Origin: Pseudomonadota bacterium
GTDB lineage: Bacteria > Desulfobacterota > Anaeroferrophillalia > Anaeroferrophillales > Tharpellaceae
Direction: 5' to 3'
NCBI GenBank assembly: GCA_030641485.1
Contig: DAOWHJ010000043.1
Coordinates: 1-10,505, forward strand
DNA length: 10,505 nt
Under the pieces are notes generated by a model. The model searched no databases and had not been told where the DNA came from. It worked only from the letters and a program-made list of their open reading frames with translations. Shown one piece after another: positions 1 to 6,757 of this stretch (position 1 is its first letter; each line of letters begins with the position of its first letter). Position numbers and translations under genes: made by a program.

Positions 1-324
1 TATGTTGTTGATCGCAAAAAGGATATGATTATTACTGGAGGTGAAAATGTCTATCCGGCTGAGGTTGAAAATGTTCTCTATCGCCATCCGGAAGTAGGTC
101 AGGCCGCGGTCATTGCGCTGCCCGATAAAAAGTGGGGCGAAGCCGTGACCGCCGTGGTTCAGTTAAAACCGGGGGGAGAAGTCAACGAGGCTGAATTGAG
201 AGCATTCTGTAAAAAAGAAATAGCCTCATATAAAGTTCCCAGTCGAGTCCTTTTTATTAACGAAATGCCACGTAGTGCAAGTGGTAAAATCTTAAAGTAC
301 AGGTTAAGGGATCAGTATAAATAA
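1..324 (+). CDS. Acyl-CoA synthetase (AMP-forming, ANL superfamily), C-terminal fragment
   Basis: The open frame is already open at base 1, so the N-terminal adenylation domain lies outside the window; 107 residues are visible. They begin with the hinge motif (DRKKDMIITGGENVYPAEVE) that joins the large and small domains of ANL enzymes. They end with the A10 motif PRSASGKILKYRLR, whose lysine (residue 96 of the fragment) is the catalytic lysine for adenylation. Family members activate a carboxylic acid with ATP to an acyl-AMP and then form the CoA thioester. The visible part resembles fatty-acid or medium/long-chain acyl-CoA ligases, but the substrate cannot be told because the acid-binding domain is missing. 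It ends in TAA at 322-324 and is followed by a 246-base gap, so it is probably the last gene of an upstream unit. Confidence 0.93.
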   Translation, partial: YVVDRKKDMIITGGENVYPAEVENVLYRHPEVGQAAVIALPDKKWGEAVTAVVQLKPGGEVNEAELRAFCKKEIASYKVPSRVLFINEMPRSASGKILKYRLRDQYK

Positions 325-350
325 AGAAAAATTATGGTGACCTCTACAGC

Positions 351-382
351 TTGATAAGGTTGAATATTTGATGTTGTATAAA
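351..382 (+). promoter_or_regulatory. Possible sigma70-like promoter upstream of the cytochrome gene
   Basis: TTGATA (351-356) matches the -35 consensus at five of six bases. An AT-rich TGTATAAA block (375-382) could serve as the -10. A spacing of about 18 requires TGTATA as the -10 hexamer; the better TATAAA would need 20. If used, transcription would start near 390 and give a leader of about 180 bases. This is a weak call by eye. Confidence 0.25.
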
Positions 383-453
383 AGAGTTCTAGTGGAATAA
401 AACTTGCGAATTTCCTTGGCGTTAATAGTGAACTGGATTGCTAGGACTTGAAA

Positions 454-559
454 TTGGGCAAACACCCCAAAAATGAGTCATTTAGCCCTGCGCGTTAAAG
501 CGCTTTAACAGGTTCTAAACGTTGCCCGTCTCCCGACAGATACAATCTGCTAGGCAAGG
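454..559 (+). promoter_or_regulatory. Structured leader with consecutive inverted repeats upstream of the cytochrome gene
   Basis: Four inverted repeats follow one another in about 100 bases. They are TTGGG/CCCAA (454-458 with 466-470), AAATGA-g-TCATTT (471-483), CCTG..TTAAA/TTTAA..CAGG (487-512, containing a perfect 16-base palindrome), and CAGAT-aca-ATCTG (537-549). In addition, TTGCCC at 522-527 can pair upstream with GGGCAA at 456-461. Its TTGCC part can instead pair downstream with GGCAA at 553-557, which abuts the ribosome binding site AAGGA (556-560). Mutually exclusive pairings next to the start codon are what a cis-acting RNA switch would show. The arms could also be operators for DNA-binding proteins. 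No known riboswitch class was matched. Confidence 0.45.
494..509. repeat. Perfect 16-bp palindrome GTTAAAGCGCTTTAAC
   Basis: The sequence equals its own reverse complement over 16 bases, and it is flanked by CCTG and AGG that extend it with a bulge. Its size and symmetry suit an operator for a dimeric regulator of the cytochrome gene 60 bases downstream. It could equally be the stem of the leader hairpin. The symmetry is observed; the role is inferred. Confidence 0.5.
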
Positions 560-570
560 AATAGTAGTAA

Positions 571-1737
571 ATGATAATATCACCCAGTGGAATCTTTGGG
601 TTCATAGCGATAGCCTTTTTTATCTTTCAAGCGCCCCTCTCTTTTGCCATGGTCAAGGGTCCCTGTTCAAATTGCCATACCATGCATAATTCCCAAAATG
701 GTGCTGCAATGACCTATGATGGTTCGAATGAGCCAAATTCTCACCTGCTCAGAACCTCGGGGTGTGTTGGTTGTCATGCACAAGGAGGGGCCTCTAACAT
801 CATTGTTGATTCCTCAGGAAATGGTATTCCCCAGGTAATTCATACAGACGGGAGTGACCTTGCGTCTGGAAATTTCTCTTACTTAAGTGAGTCGCAGAAT
901 AACGGGCATAATGTCGTTGATCTAGCCTCCCAAGATACAATTCATCTCTATCCTCCTGGTGGACCCTTGAAGAATGCAGGTGCTGGCATTCAACATCCAG
1001 ATACAATGCCGGAGCGTTTCACCTGCGCAGGCCTTTACGGATGTCATGGCAATAGTCATATAATTGACCCTATGGCCAGTATGCAGGGGGCACACCATAC
1101 AATTGCTGATAAAACATTTGGTGGCTTCGAAAAACCTACAGGGACAACCGTTGGTAATAGTTTCCGGTTCTTGTTGGGAGTTGAAGGGCTAGAAATGGCA
1201 GATTGGCAAAATACAGACAAAGATCACCACAATGAATATAAAATAGATGGGCACCAAGCAACTAGTCCCTGGGTTCATGGTTGCGGCTGGTGTCATGGTC
1301 CCGACAATCAATCTAACGGAACAAGTGACACAGGCGTGTTGGCGCCAGGCTCAGGTATGCAGTACCTGTGTATGCGTTGCCACCCAGTTTTTCACTCAGC
1401 TTACGATCTTGGTGGAGACAGATTTGTGTCACCTTGGTTCCGACACCCGTCTAATCTCGTTATACCCAACACTGGAGAGTATCAATACTATACTGAGTAT
1501 AGTATTGATGCCCCAGTAACGAGGAAAATAATTCCAGATTCACCAAGTTCAGTGGTTACGCCGGGAATAAAACTTCACAATGTTGGTAACGACTATGTAA
1601 GCTGTATCTCATGCCATAAGGCTCATGCGACTGATCATGGCGATATCTTAAGGTGGGATTACGCTAATATCAAAGCTGGAGACTCGGCCAGTTCAGGGAA
1701 GGGTTGTATTATTTGCCATACTTCGAAGGATGATTGA
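571..1737 (+). CDS. Secreted multiheme c-type cytochrome, OmcS-like motif pattern
   Basis: This 388-residue protein starts at ATG 571 behind AAGGA (556-560). Residues 1-26 form a Sec signal peptide with a hydrophobic stretch ending SFA, so it is exported and heme is attached in the periplasm. Canonical heme sites are CSNCH (32-36), CVGCH (65-69), CGWCH (238-242), CMRCH (267-271), CISCH (345-349) and CIICH (379-383). CAGLYGCH (152-159) is a CX5CH, which may or may not bind a seventh heme. Many further histidines (for example GAHH, DKDHH, RHP) could be distal ligands. CHTMHNS after the first heme, the CxxCH..FHSAYDLG..RHP block, CISCHKAHA and a C-terminal CxxCH recall the Geobacter nanowire cytochrome OmcS as I remember it. 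The protein is therefore likely periplasmic, outer-membrane or extracellular in electron transfer. It stands alone, with no porin or other cytochrome visible beside it. Certainty is high for cytochrome and moderate for OmcS-like. Confidence 0.93.
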   Translation: MIISPSGIFGFIAIAFFIFQAPLSFAMVKGPCSNCHTMHNSQNGAAMTYDGSNEPNSHLLRTSGCVGCHAQGGASNIIVDSSGNGIPQVIHTDGSDLASGNFSYLSESQNNGHNVVDLASQDTIHLYPPGGPLKNAGAGIQHPDTMPERFTCAGLYGCHGNSHIIDPMASMQGAHHTIADKTFGGFEKPTGTTVGNSFRFLLGVEGLEMADWQNTDKDHHNEYKIDGHQATSPWVHGCGWCHGPDNQSNGTSDTGVLAPGSGMQYLCMRCHPVFHSAYDLGGDRFVSPWFRHPSNLVIPNTGEYQYYTEYSIDAPVTRKIIPDSPSSVVTPGIKLHNVGNDYVSCISCHKAHATDHGDILRWDYANIKAGDSASSGKGCIICHTSKDD

Positions 1738-1738
1738 C

Positions 1739-1783
1739 TAAGCACTGTTTTGAAGCTGTGCTTATCTGAGCCCATCTTGTTTT
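1739..1783 (+). terminator. Possible terminator after the cytochrome gene
   Basis: A 7-bp inverted repeat, TAAGCAC (1739-1745) with GTGCTTA (1758-1764), begins one base after the stop codon and has a 12-base loop. A short T run (TTTTT, 1779-1783) follows after a gap rather than directly. The site lies between two convergent genes, where a terminator is expected. The loose spacing of the T run makes the call uncertain. Confidence 0.4.
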
Positions 1784-1835
1784 TCACTACGGATAAACAG
1801 CAGATAAAGCGCACTTTTCGGATTAATTCGTTGAA

Positions 1836-2774
1836 TTACTGAAACAGGTTATCAACAACTTTCTTTATATCGGTAAATGAGGTCAATGTGAAAATCTCTT
1901 TTCTGAATTTGGCAGCATCGTGAATCCCTTTGATATACCAGGACAGGTGTTTGCGATAGAGCAGCAAGCCGGTCTTTTCCCCATATTCACTTCTTAATAA
2001 ATCCCCGTGTTTAAGGATAGTTTCCCGTTTAAGTTTAGCGTCTGGAGACCAACTCTCACCTTTTTCTAGCAATTTCTTGATCTCCCTAAAAAACCAAGGG
2101 CGGCCAAAGGTTCCACGGCCAAGCATGATCCCGGACAGGTTTGGGTTGCCCAGATATTTAATTGCAGTTTGTGGATCGCTGATATCACCTGAACCAATAA
2201 TCGGTAGAGGAGCATTTTCAGCCGCAGAAAAAAGTTGCTCCCAATTGGCCGAACCAGAGAACATCATTTTTGCAGTACGTGGGTGACAGATAAGCGCTCG
2301 AGCATTATATGTCGCAGCTAAGTTGATGAAATACTCTAACACGTTACTGTTACTATCCCACCCACACCTTACTTTGATCGTATATGGAATTGCCGGAGCC
2401 CGATCTAGAGCCTGGATGATTTTCAGCGCTCGTTCAGGCTCTCGCAGAAGCGCCGCACCGGCTCCAGTTTTAATTACCTTTCTAACTGGGCAACCCATAT
2501 TGATATCGATAAGATCAGCCCCAGCTTCCAATGCAATCTGGGCGGCTTCCCGAATTATCTCAGGCTCTGATCCGAAGAGTTGAACCCAATGCGGCTTATC
2601 GCTCTCATCTGGAAATAAAAAAAATTTACTTTTGTGATCGCCATAGACTAGTCCTTTGGCGCTGACCATTTCACTGACCGCAAGATCAGCATCAAAAGAG
2701 CGGCAAAGCCGACGAAAAGGACGGTCACTTATACCCGCCATCGGTGCTAGGATGATTGTTTTTTGAGAAAACAT
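1836..2774 (-). CDS. dusB: tRNA-dihydrouridine synthase, DusB type
   Basis: This 312-residue flavoenzyme reduces specific uridines in the tRNA D-loop to dihydrouridine using FMN and NAD(P)H. The N-terminal TIM barrel opens with APMAGISDRPFRR (10-22). DINMGCPVRKVIKTGAGAALL (90-110) contains the catalytic Cys95 and the FMN-contacting lysine and glycines. IKVRCGW (133-139), the histidine motif ICHPRT (162-167), GSGDI (194-198) and GIMLGRGTFGRPWFF (215-229) complete the FMN site. The C-terminal helical part carries YRKHLSWYIKG (273-283), typical of DusB. The histidine motif reads HPRT where most DusB proteins have HGRT, a small deviation. Length matches the family. Translation probably starts at the ATG at 2774-2772; only a weak purine stretch (AAAAGAG) precedes it. 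It is transcribed away from uppS and toward the cytochrome gene. Confidence 0.95.
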   Translation of the reverse strand: MFSQKTIILAPMAGISDRPFRRLCRSFDADLAVSEMVSAKGLVYGDHKSKFFLFPDESDKPHWVQLFGSEPEIIREAAQIALEAGADLIDINMGCPVRKVIKTGAGAALLREPERALKIIQALDRAPAIPYTIKVRCGWDSNSNVLEYFINLAATYNARALICHPRTAKMMFSGSANWEQLFSAAENAPLPIIGSGDISDPQTAIKYLGNPNLSGIMLGRGTFGRPWFFREIKKLLEKGESWSPDAKLKRETILKHGDLLRSEYGEKTGLLLYRKHLSWYIKGIHDAAKFRKEIFTLTSFTDIKKVVDNLFQ

Positions 2775-2915
2775 GGGCTCTTTTACATTTTAATCCACAT
2801 AAGTTCAACTTTTTCTTGAATCGCGAGATTGAAAAGACTTGCAACCCCTAACCCGATAATATAGACTGATGGGTAACTAGCTACTAAAGTAATTACTGGA
2901 TTGGTTGAAAAAAGT
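2775..2915. promoter_or_regulatory. Divergent intergenic region between dusB and uppS
   Basis: Both genes must start transcription here unless uppS is read from elsewhere. In the uppS direction a weak pair, TTGCAA (2839-2844) and TAGACT (2862-2867), has 17-base spacing but matches only four of six bases each. An AT-rich GATAATATAG (2855-2864) overlaps it. No convincing hexamers were found for dusB, and no clear operator was seen. Confidence 0.3.
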
Positions 2916-3638
2916 ATGGATGAATTTGATATAAAACCTCTGCTGCCGCGTCATATTGCTATGATTATGGATGGGAATGGGCGCTGGGCTGAGCAGCACG
3001 GGAAGTTACGTGTAAAGGGCCATGAAGCTGGAGCCCAAACTGTTGATAAGATGGTTAGTCTGTGCGCTGAAATTGGGATTGAGGTTTTAACTCTTTACGC
3101 CTTCTCTTCTGAAAACTGGGAGCGGCCGGCTCTTGAAGTTGCGGCGTTGATGCGCCTTTTACGCCACTATTTAAAACGTGAAACCAAACGCCTAATGGAG
3201 CAGGGGATTCGCCTTCGTGCTATTGGTCGGCTTGACCGTCTTGATCCTAAAGTGAGAAAAGAACTTGAAGATGCCTGCAAGAAGACCGCTGCGGGTAAAA
3301 CTATGACCTTGAATCTGGCAATTAGCTACGGCGGCCGGGATGAAATTTGTGATGCTGTACAGACTATCTGTAGACGAGTTCAGGCCGGAGAGTTAAAGTG
3401 TGATACTATTGATGATAAGTTGATGACCTCCCATTTAGATACCGCCGGTCTTCCTGATCCAGATATTATGATTCGAACCGGGGGTGAGTATCGAATCAGC
3501 AATTTTTTACTTTGGCAACTAGCTTATGCTGAACTCTATTTTAGCGATACCTTGTGGCCAGATTTTTCAAAAGATGAACTGTTACAAATAATTAACGATT
3601 TCCAGCAGAGAGAACGGCGCTTTGGCCGAGTCTTATGA
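2916..3638 (+). CDS. uppS: Undecaprenyl diphosphate synthase (cis-prenyltransferase)
   Basis: UppS condenses eight isopentenyl diphosphates onto farnesyl diphosphate to give C55 undecaprenyl diphosphate, the carrier lipid for peptidoglycan and surface polysaccharides. With the ATG at 2916 the protein has 240 residues. It holds the family motifs HIAMIMDGNGRWA (13-25, with the diphosphate-binding Asp19), LYAFSSENWERP, TLNLAISYGGRDE, and DPDIMIRTGGEYRISNFLLWQLAYAEL near the C-terminus. A TTG at 2901 in frame would add five residues. I prefer the ATG because GGA (2898-2900) directly abuts the TTG and because family N-termini are short before this motif, although neither start has a strong ribosome binding site. 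It heads the series with cdsA and dxr, and its prenyl substrate comes ultimately from the Dxr pathway. Confidence 0.95.
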   Translation: MDEFDIKPLLPRHIAMIMDGNGRWAEQHGKLRVKGHEAGAQTVDKMVSLCAEIGIEVLTLYAFSSENWERPALEVAALMRLLRHYLKRETKRLMEQGIRLRAIGRLDRLDPKVRKELEDACKKTAAGKTMTLNLAISYGGRDEICDAVQTICRRVQAGELKCDTIDDKLMTSHLDTAGLPDPDIMIRTGGEYRISNFLLWQLAYAELYFSDTLWPDFSKDELLQIINDFQQRERRFGRVL

Positions 3639-3671
3639 TTTCTCTTTTAATTTCGAATTAGTACCTAACAC

Positions 3672-3676
3672 AGGAG
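3672..3676 (+). promoter_or_regulatory. Ribosome binding site deciding the cdsA start
   Basis: AGGAG lies seven bases before the ATG at 3684 but only one base before an in-frame GTG at 3678. The spacing selects the ATG. Confidence 0.8.
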
Positions 3677-3683
3677 AGTGACC

Positions 3684-4508
3684 ATGAATGAGACCATGAA
3701 AAATATCTTTTGTCATCGGCGAGTTAAAACGGCAGCAGTAGCTTTGCCATTAATTGTATTACTTCTGGCAACCGCGCCGAAATGGCTTTTTTTCATGTTA
3801 CTACTTGGAATTTTAGGGTTACTTGTAAATGAAAGTTGGCCGCTCTTTTTTGGTGAAAGAGGGGGTTTTCTCTTGAAGGGACCCGTCTGGTTTATGGCCT
3901 TTTTGCTCTTTATTGCGGCCTATTACGGTGGGGTAATGGCACTTTCAGGGGCTTTAACAATCGCTGTGTTTGCACTGGTTTTACTCCTTTTTGAGGCCGG
4001 CCTTGAAGCTGAAGCCCTACCTCGTTTTGCGCTGGCAATCCTTTTCATTCTTTATCTGCCTTTCTTCTTTGCCCACCTTCTTTTACTTTGGGATTTACCT
4101 GAAGGGCGGGCTCTGGTAGCGATGGTCTTTATGGTAACTTGGGGCGGTGATGCTTTCTCTTATTACTGCGGCACTTACTGGGGGAAACGTAAACTTTCAC
4201 CCCAGATCAGCCCTAACAAAACAATTGAGGGGTTTCTTGCCGGTCTTTTCGGTGGAGCCTTCTTCGCGCTTTCATTAAACTGGCTTGGCCTGATAACAAT
4301 TTCCTGGAATGAGGCTGTGGTTTTAGGTTTGGCGGCTAATTTTTTAGGGCAAATGGGTGATCTTTTTGAGTCCTATTTGAAACGGAGTCAAGGAGTTAAG
4401 GATTCCGGTCACTTAATTCCCGGACATGGGGGTTTTCTCGATCGGGTTGACAGTGTCCTGTTTGCGGCACCGGTAATCTATTATGGTTATTCTCTGTGGG
4501 TTCTGTAG
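3684..4508 (+). CDS. cdsA: Phosphatidate cytidylyltransferase (CDP-diacylglycerol synthase)
   Basis: CdsA converts CTP and phosphatidic acid to CDP-diacylglycerol, the precursor of membrane phospholipids, in the inner membrane. The 274-residue protein is very hydrophobic, with several predicted membrane helices from about residue 17 onward. It has the conserved WGGDAFSYYCG (153-163), the SPNKTIEG motif (176-183), and near its end the full CdsA signature: SYLKR (230-234), KDSG (239-242), HGGFLDRVD (248-256). The conserved acidic residues of the metal and CTP site in GDLFES and KD are present. Length is usual for the family. The ATG at 3684 is chosen because AGGAG lies seven bases upstream. The gene sits 45 bases after uppS, and its end overlaps the longest possible dxr frame. 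Confidence 0.95.
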   Translation: MNETMKNIFCHRRVKTAAVALPLIVLLLATAPKWLFFMLLLGILGLLVNESWPLFFGERGGFLLKGPVWFMAFLLFIAAYYGGVMALSGALTIAVFALVLLLFEAGLEAEALPRFALAILFILYLPFFFAHLLLLWDLPEGRALVAMVFMVTWGGDAFSYYCGTYWGKRKLSPQISPNKTIEGFLAGLFGGAFFALSLNWLGLITISWNEAVVLGLAANFLGQMGDLFESYLKRSQGVKDSGHLIPGHGGFLDRVDSVLFAAPVIYYGYSLWVL

Positions 4509-4522
4509 ACTTGACAAATAAT

Positions 4523-5677
4523 GTGAAAAAAATTTCCCTACTTGGGGCCACCGGTTCAATTGGTCGCAGCACTCTTGACATTGTCGCGCGATTCCCAGAA
4601 CGCTATAAAATTGTGGCTTTGGGTGGCGGGCGCAATATCTCTGAACTGGTTGCTCAAGCCCTGCGTTTTCATCCTGAATTGCTGTCAGTGCAGGATGAAT
4701 CTGGGGCGAAAGAGCTTGCCATAGCGCTAAAAGAGAGAGGGCTCTCTATCCCGATCATGTTTGGTCAACCTGGAGCAGTGGCGGTGGCAACCCATGATTC
4801 TGCTGATATTGTTGTCGCGGCGATGGTTGGGGCTGTTGGTTTAGAGCCAACTTACGCTGCCCTTAAAGCGGGGAAGGACGTTGCCTTGGCGAATAAAGAG
4901 TCAATGGTTATGGCGGGTCGCCTATTAAACGAGATTGCGGCGGCCAATAATGTCTCTATTTTACCATTAGACAGTGAACATTCAGCTCTTTGGCAGGCTT
5001 TGAATGGAGAATCTGAGAGAGGGGTTGAAAAACTTATATTAACCGCATCAGGCGGCCCGTTTCGAGAATTTTCAATAGCTGAAATGGCAAAAGTTACACC
5101 GGAACAGGCTTTATGCCACCCACGCTGGAATATGGGACCCAAAATTACCATAGATTCGGCAACGATGATGAATAAGGCCTTAGAGATTATTGAAGCACGT
5201 TGGCTCTTTGATGTGATTCCTGATAAAATAGAGGTTTTAGTTCACCCACAAAGTATTGTCCATTCTCTGGTCGAATATCTTGACGGTTCAGTCTTAGCTC
5301 AACTTGGACTTCCAGATATGCGCCTGCCAATTGCTTATGCTTTAAGCCATCCTGAACGTTTAAAACTTGACCTGCCGAAATTAAATTTGGCCGAAATCGG
5401 TCAACTCGATTTTTTTGCTGCCGATAAAGAGCGTTTCCCGGCTTTGAAGTTGGTACGCCAAGCCCTTAAAATGAGTGACAGCGGCGCAATTGCTTTTAAT
5501 GCAGCAAATGAGGTTGCAGTTGAGTTTTTTCGTAGAGGTAAAATTGGATTTTTAGAAATCGCTGAAATCGTTGCCAGAACCCTTGATCAAGTAGATGCTC
5601 AGGAATTTACAACTCTGACCGAAATTTTAGATTTTGACGCCAAGATCCGGCAATCACTTTTGAATTCAGGAATATAA
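4523..5677 (+). CDS. dxr: 1-deoxy-D-xylulose 5-phosphate reductoisomerase
   Basis: Dxr carries out the first committed step of the MEP isoprenoid pathway, converting DXP to 2-C-methyl-D-erythritol 4-phosphate with NADPH in the cytosol. From the GTG at 4523 the protein has 384 residues and opens MKKISLLGATGSIGRSTLD, with the NADPH-binding GATGSIG at 8-14. Further motifs are NKESMVMAG (124-132), LDSEHSALWQAL (149-160, metal ligands Asp150 and Glu152), TASGGPFRE, HPRWNMGPKITIDSATMMNK, Glu221 as third metal ligand, and VHPQSIVHSLVEY. In-frame starts also exist at TTG 4511 and GTG 4496; the latter overlaps cdsA by 13 bases. No start has a good ribosome binding site, so coupling to cdsA translation is likely. 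I chose 4523 because it gives the usual family N-terminus. Confidence 0.95.
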   Translation: MKKISLLGATGSIGRSTLDIVARFPERYKIVALGGGRNISELVAQALRFHPELLSVQDESGAKELAIALKERGLSIPIMFGQPGAVAVATHDSADIVVAAMVGAVGLEPTYAALKAGKDVALANKESMVMAGRLLNEIAAANNVSILPLDSEHSALWQALNGESERGVEKLILTASGGPFREFSIAEMAKVTPEQALCHPRWNMGPKITIDSATMMNKALEIIEARWLFDVIPDKIEVLVHPQSIVHSLVEYLDGSVLAQLGLPDMRLPIAYALSHPERLKLDLPKLNLAEIGQLDFFAADKERFPALKLVRQALKMSDSGAIAFNAANEVAVEFFRRGKIGFLEIAEIVARTLDQVDAQEFTTLTEILDFDAKIRQSLLNSGI

Positions 5678-5680
5678 TTT

Positions 5681-6757
5681 ATGTATAGTACGGTTTCAGC
5701 CATAATAGTTTTAGGTATTTTAATCTTTGTCCATGAACTGGGCCATTTTCTGGTGGCCAAATTTTGTGGGGTTCGGGTGCTCAAGTTTTCATTGGGTTTT
5801 GGTCCTAAACTCTTTGGTTTTCGAAAAGGCGATACCGAATACTTACTTTCAGCGATCCCTTTAGGGGGCTATGTCAAAATGCTGGGTGAGGGGAAAGGTG
5901 ATGATAGTGATGATAGTAAACTAAGTGATGCAGACAAACCATTCTCGTATGAATACAAAAGCCCCTGGCAGAGATTGTCAATTATTATTGCCGGACCTTT
6001 AGCCAATATTGTCTTTGCCGCTTTTGTCTTTAGCGTGGTCTACCTTTTTGGAGTACCTTCCTTAAGTCCGGTGATTGGTGAAGTTAACCATGAGATGCCA
6101 GCATTCGCTGCGGGCCTGCAATCCGGGGATAAAATAGTTTCAATCAATAATAAAAAAATTGAAACTTGGGAACAGTTGTCAACTGCTGTCAGGGCCAGCG
6201 GTGGTTTAGAACTCGATATAGATTACGAGCGAGAAGCAACCTTGCTTCATGTCAAAATTGTCCCCAAAAGTATCGATAGTAAGAATATGTTTGGTGAGAA
6301 TGTGGTCTCCTATATCATTGGCATTACCGCTTCAGGTGAGACCGAGATTAAACATTATCAACCTGGAGAGGCTTTGTATCAAGGCTTGGCTGAAACTTGG
6401 AAGGTCTCTTACCTGACGGTCTTAGGCTTTATCAAAATGATTGAGCGGGTGATTCCGGCCAAGGATTTGGGGGGGCCGATAATGATCGCTCAGATGGCAG
6501 GACAACATGCCAAAGCTGGAATTTTAAGTCTGCTCTATTTCATGGGGATTATCAGTGTTAACCTTGGCATCCTCAACCTTTTCCCGATCCCGGTATTAGA
6601 TGGTGGTCATCTGCTCTTTATAACGATGGAGATTATTCTCGGCCGACCCGTAAGCGCGCGCAAAATTGAATTTGCCCAACAGTTTGGTTTTTGTCTTTTG
6701 ATCTCTTTAATGGTCTTTGTTTTTTATAATGATTTGAGCAGGATTTTCAGTCAATGA
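5681..6757 (+). CDS. rseP: RseP-type site-2 intramembrane zinc metalloprotease
   Basis: RseP proteases cut membrane-bound anti-sigma factors or signal-peptide remnants within the inner membrane. The 358-residue protein has the zinc-binding HELGH at residues 18-22 in its first membrane helix. The conserved IPLGGYVKMLGE (59-70) is followed by a second helix near 98-122, and one PDZ domain spans about 128-195 (AFAAGLQSGDKIVSINN). The C-terminal NLGILNLFPIPVLDGGHLL (294-312) contains the third zinc ligand, Asp307. E. coli RseP has about 450 residues and two PDZ domains, so this is the shorter one-PDZ form common outside gammaproteobacteria. ATG 5681 has AGGA (5668-5671) upstream and starts three bases after dxr. 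The stop codon TGA is partly supplied by the left end of the palindromic repeat. Confidence 0.94.
   Translation: MYSTVSAIIVLGILIFVHELGHFLVAKFCGVRVLKFSLGFGPKLFGFRKGDTEYLLSAIPLGGYVKMLGEGKGDDSDDSKLSDADKPFSYEYKSPWQRLSIIIAGPLANIVFAAFVFSVVYLFGVPSLSPVIGEVNHEMPAFAAGLQSGDKIVSINNKKIETWEQLSTAVRASGGLELDIDYEREATLLHVKIVPKSIDSKNMFGENVVSYIIGITASGETEIKHYQPGEALYQGLAETWKVSYLTVLGFIKMIERVIPAKDLGGPIMIAQMAGQHAKAGILSLLYFMGIISVNLGILNLFPIPVLDGGHLLFITMEIILGRPVSARKIEFAQQFGFCLLISLMVFVFYNDLSRIFSQ

Noticed and set aside
344..353. Remnant of the palindromic repeat, because CTACAGCTTG also occurs at 6847-6856
   Set aside because: The identity stops after ten bases on both sides; this is too short to separate from chance.
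415..445. Sigma54 promoter (GG-N10-GC) upstream of the cytochrome gene
   Set aside because: GG dinucleotides are present but no GC falls at the required 12-base distance.
456..527. GEMM (cyclic dinucleotide) riboswitch before the cytochrome gene
   Set aside because: GGGCAAAC and GTTGCCC resemble the closing stem ends of GEMM, but the conserved GACGCAAAGC-like core and the GAAA-capped stem are absent.
485..560. Integron attC site or gene-cassette boundary
   Set aside because: GTTAAAG and CTTTAAC look superficially like attC core sites but break the GTTRRRY/RYYYAAC rule, and there is no integrase or cassette structure.
1247..1519. 90-codon frame in another phase inside the cytochrome gene
   Set aside because: It overlaps heme-binding motifs of the genuine frame, and its translation shows no domain or signal.
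4852..5151. Reverse-strand open frame of 99 codons inside dxr
   Set aside because: It is fully antisense to well-conserved dxr motifs, has no recognisable protein features, and looks like a shadow of the real gene.
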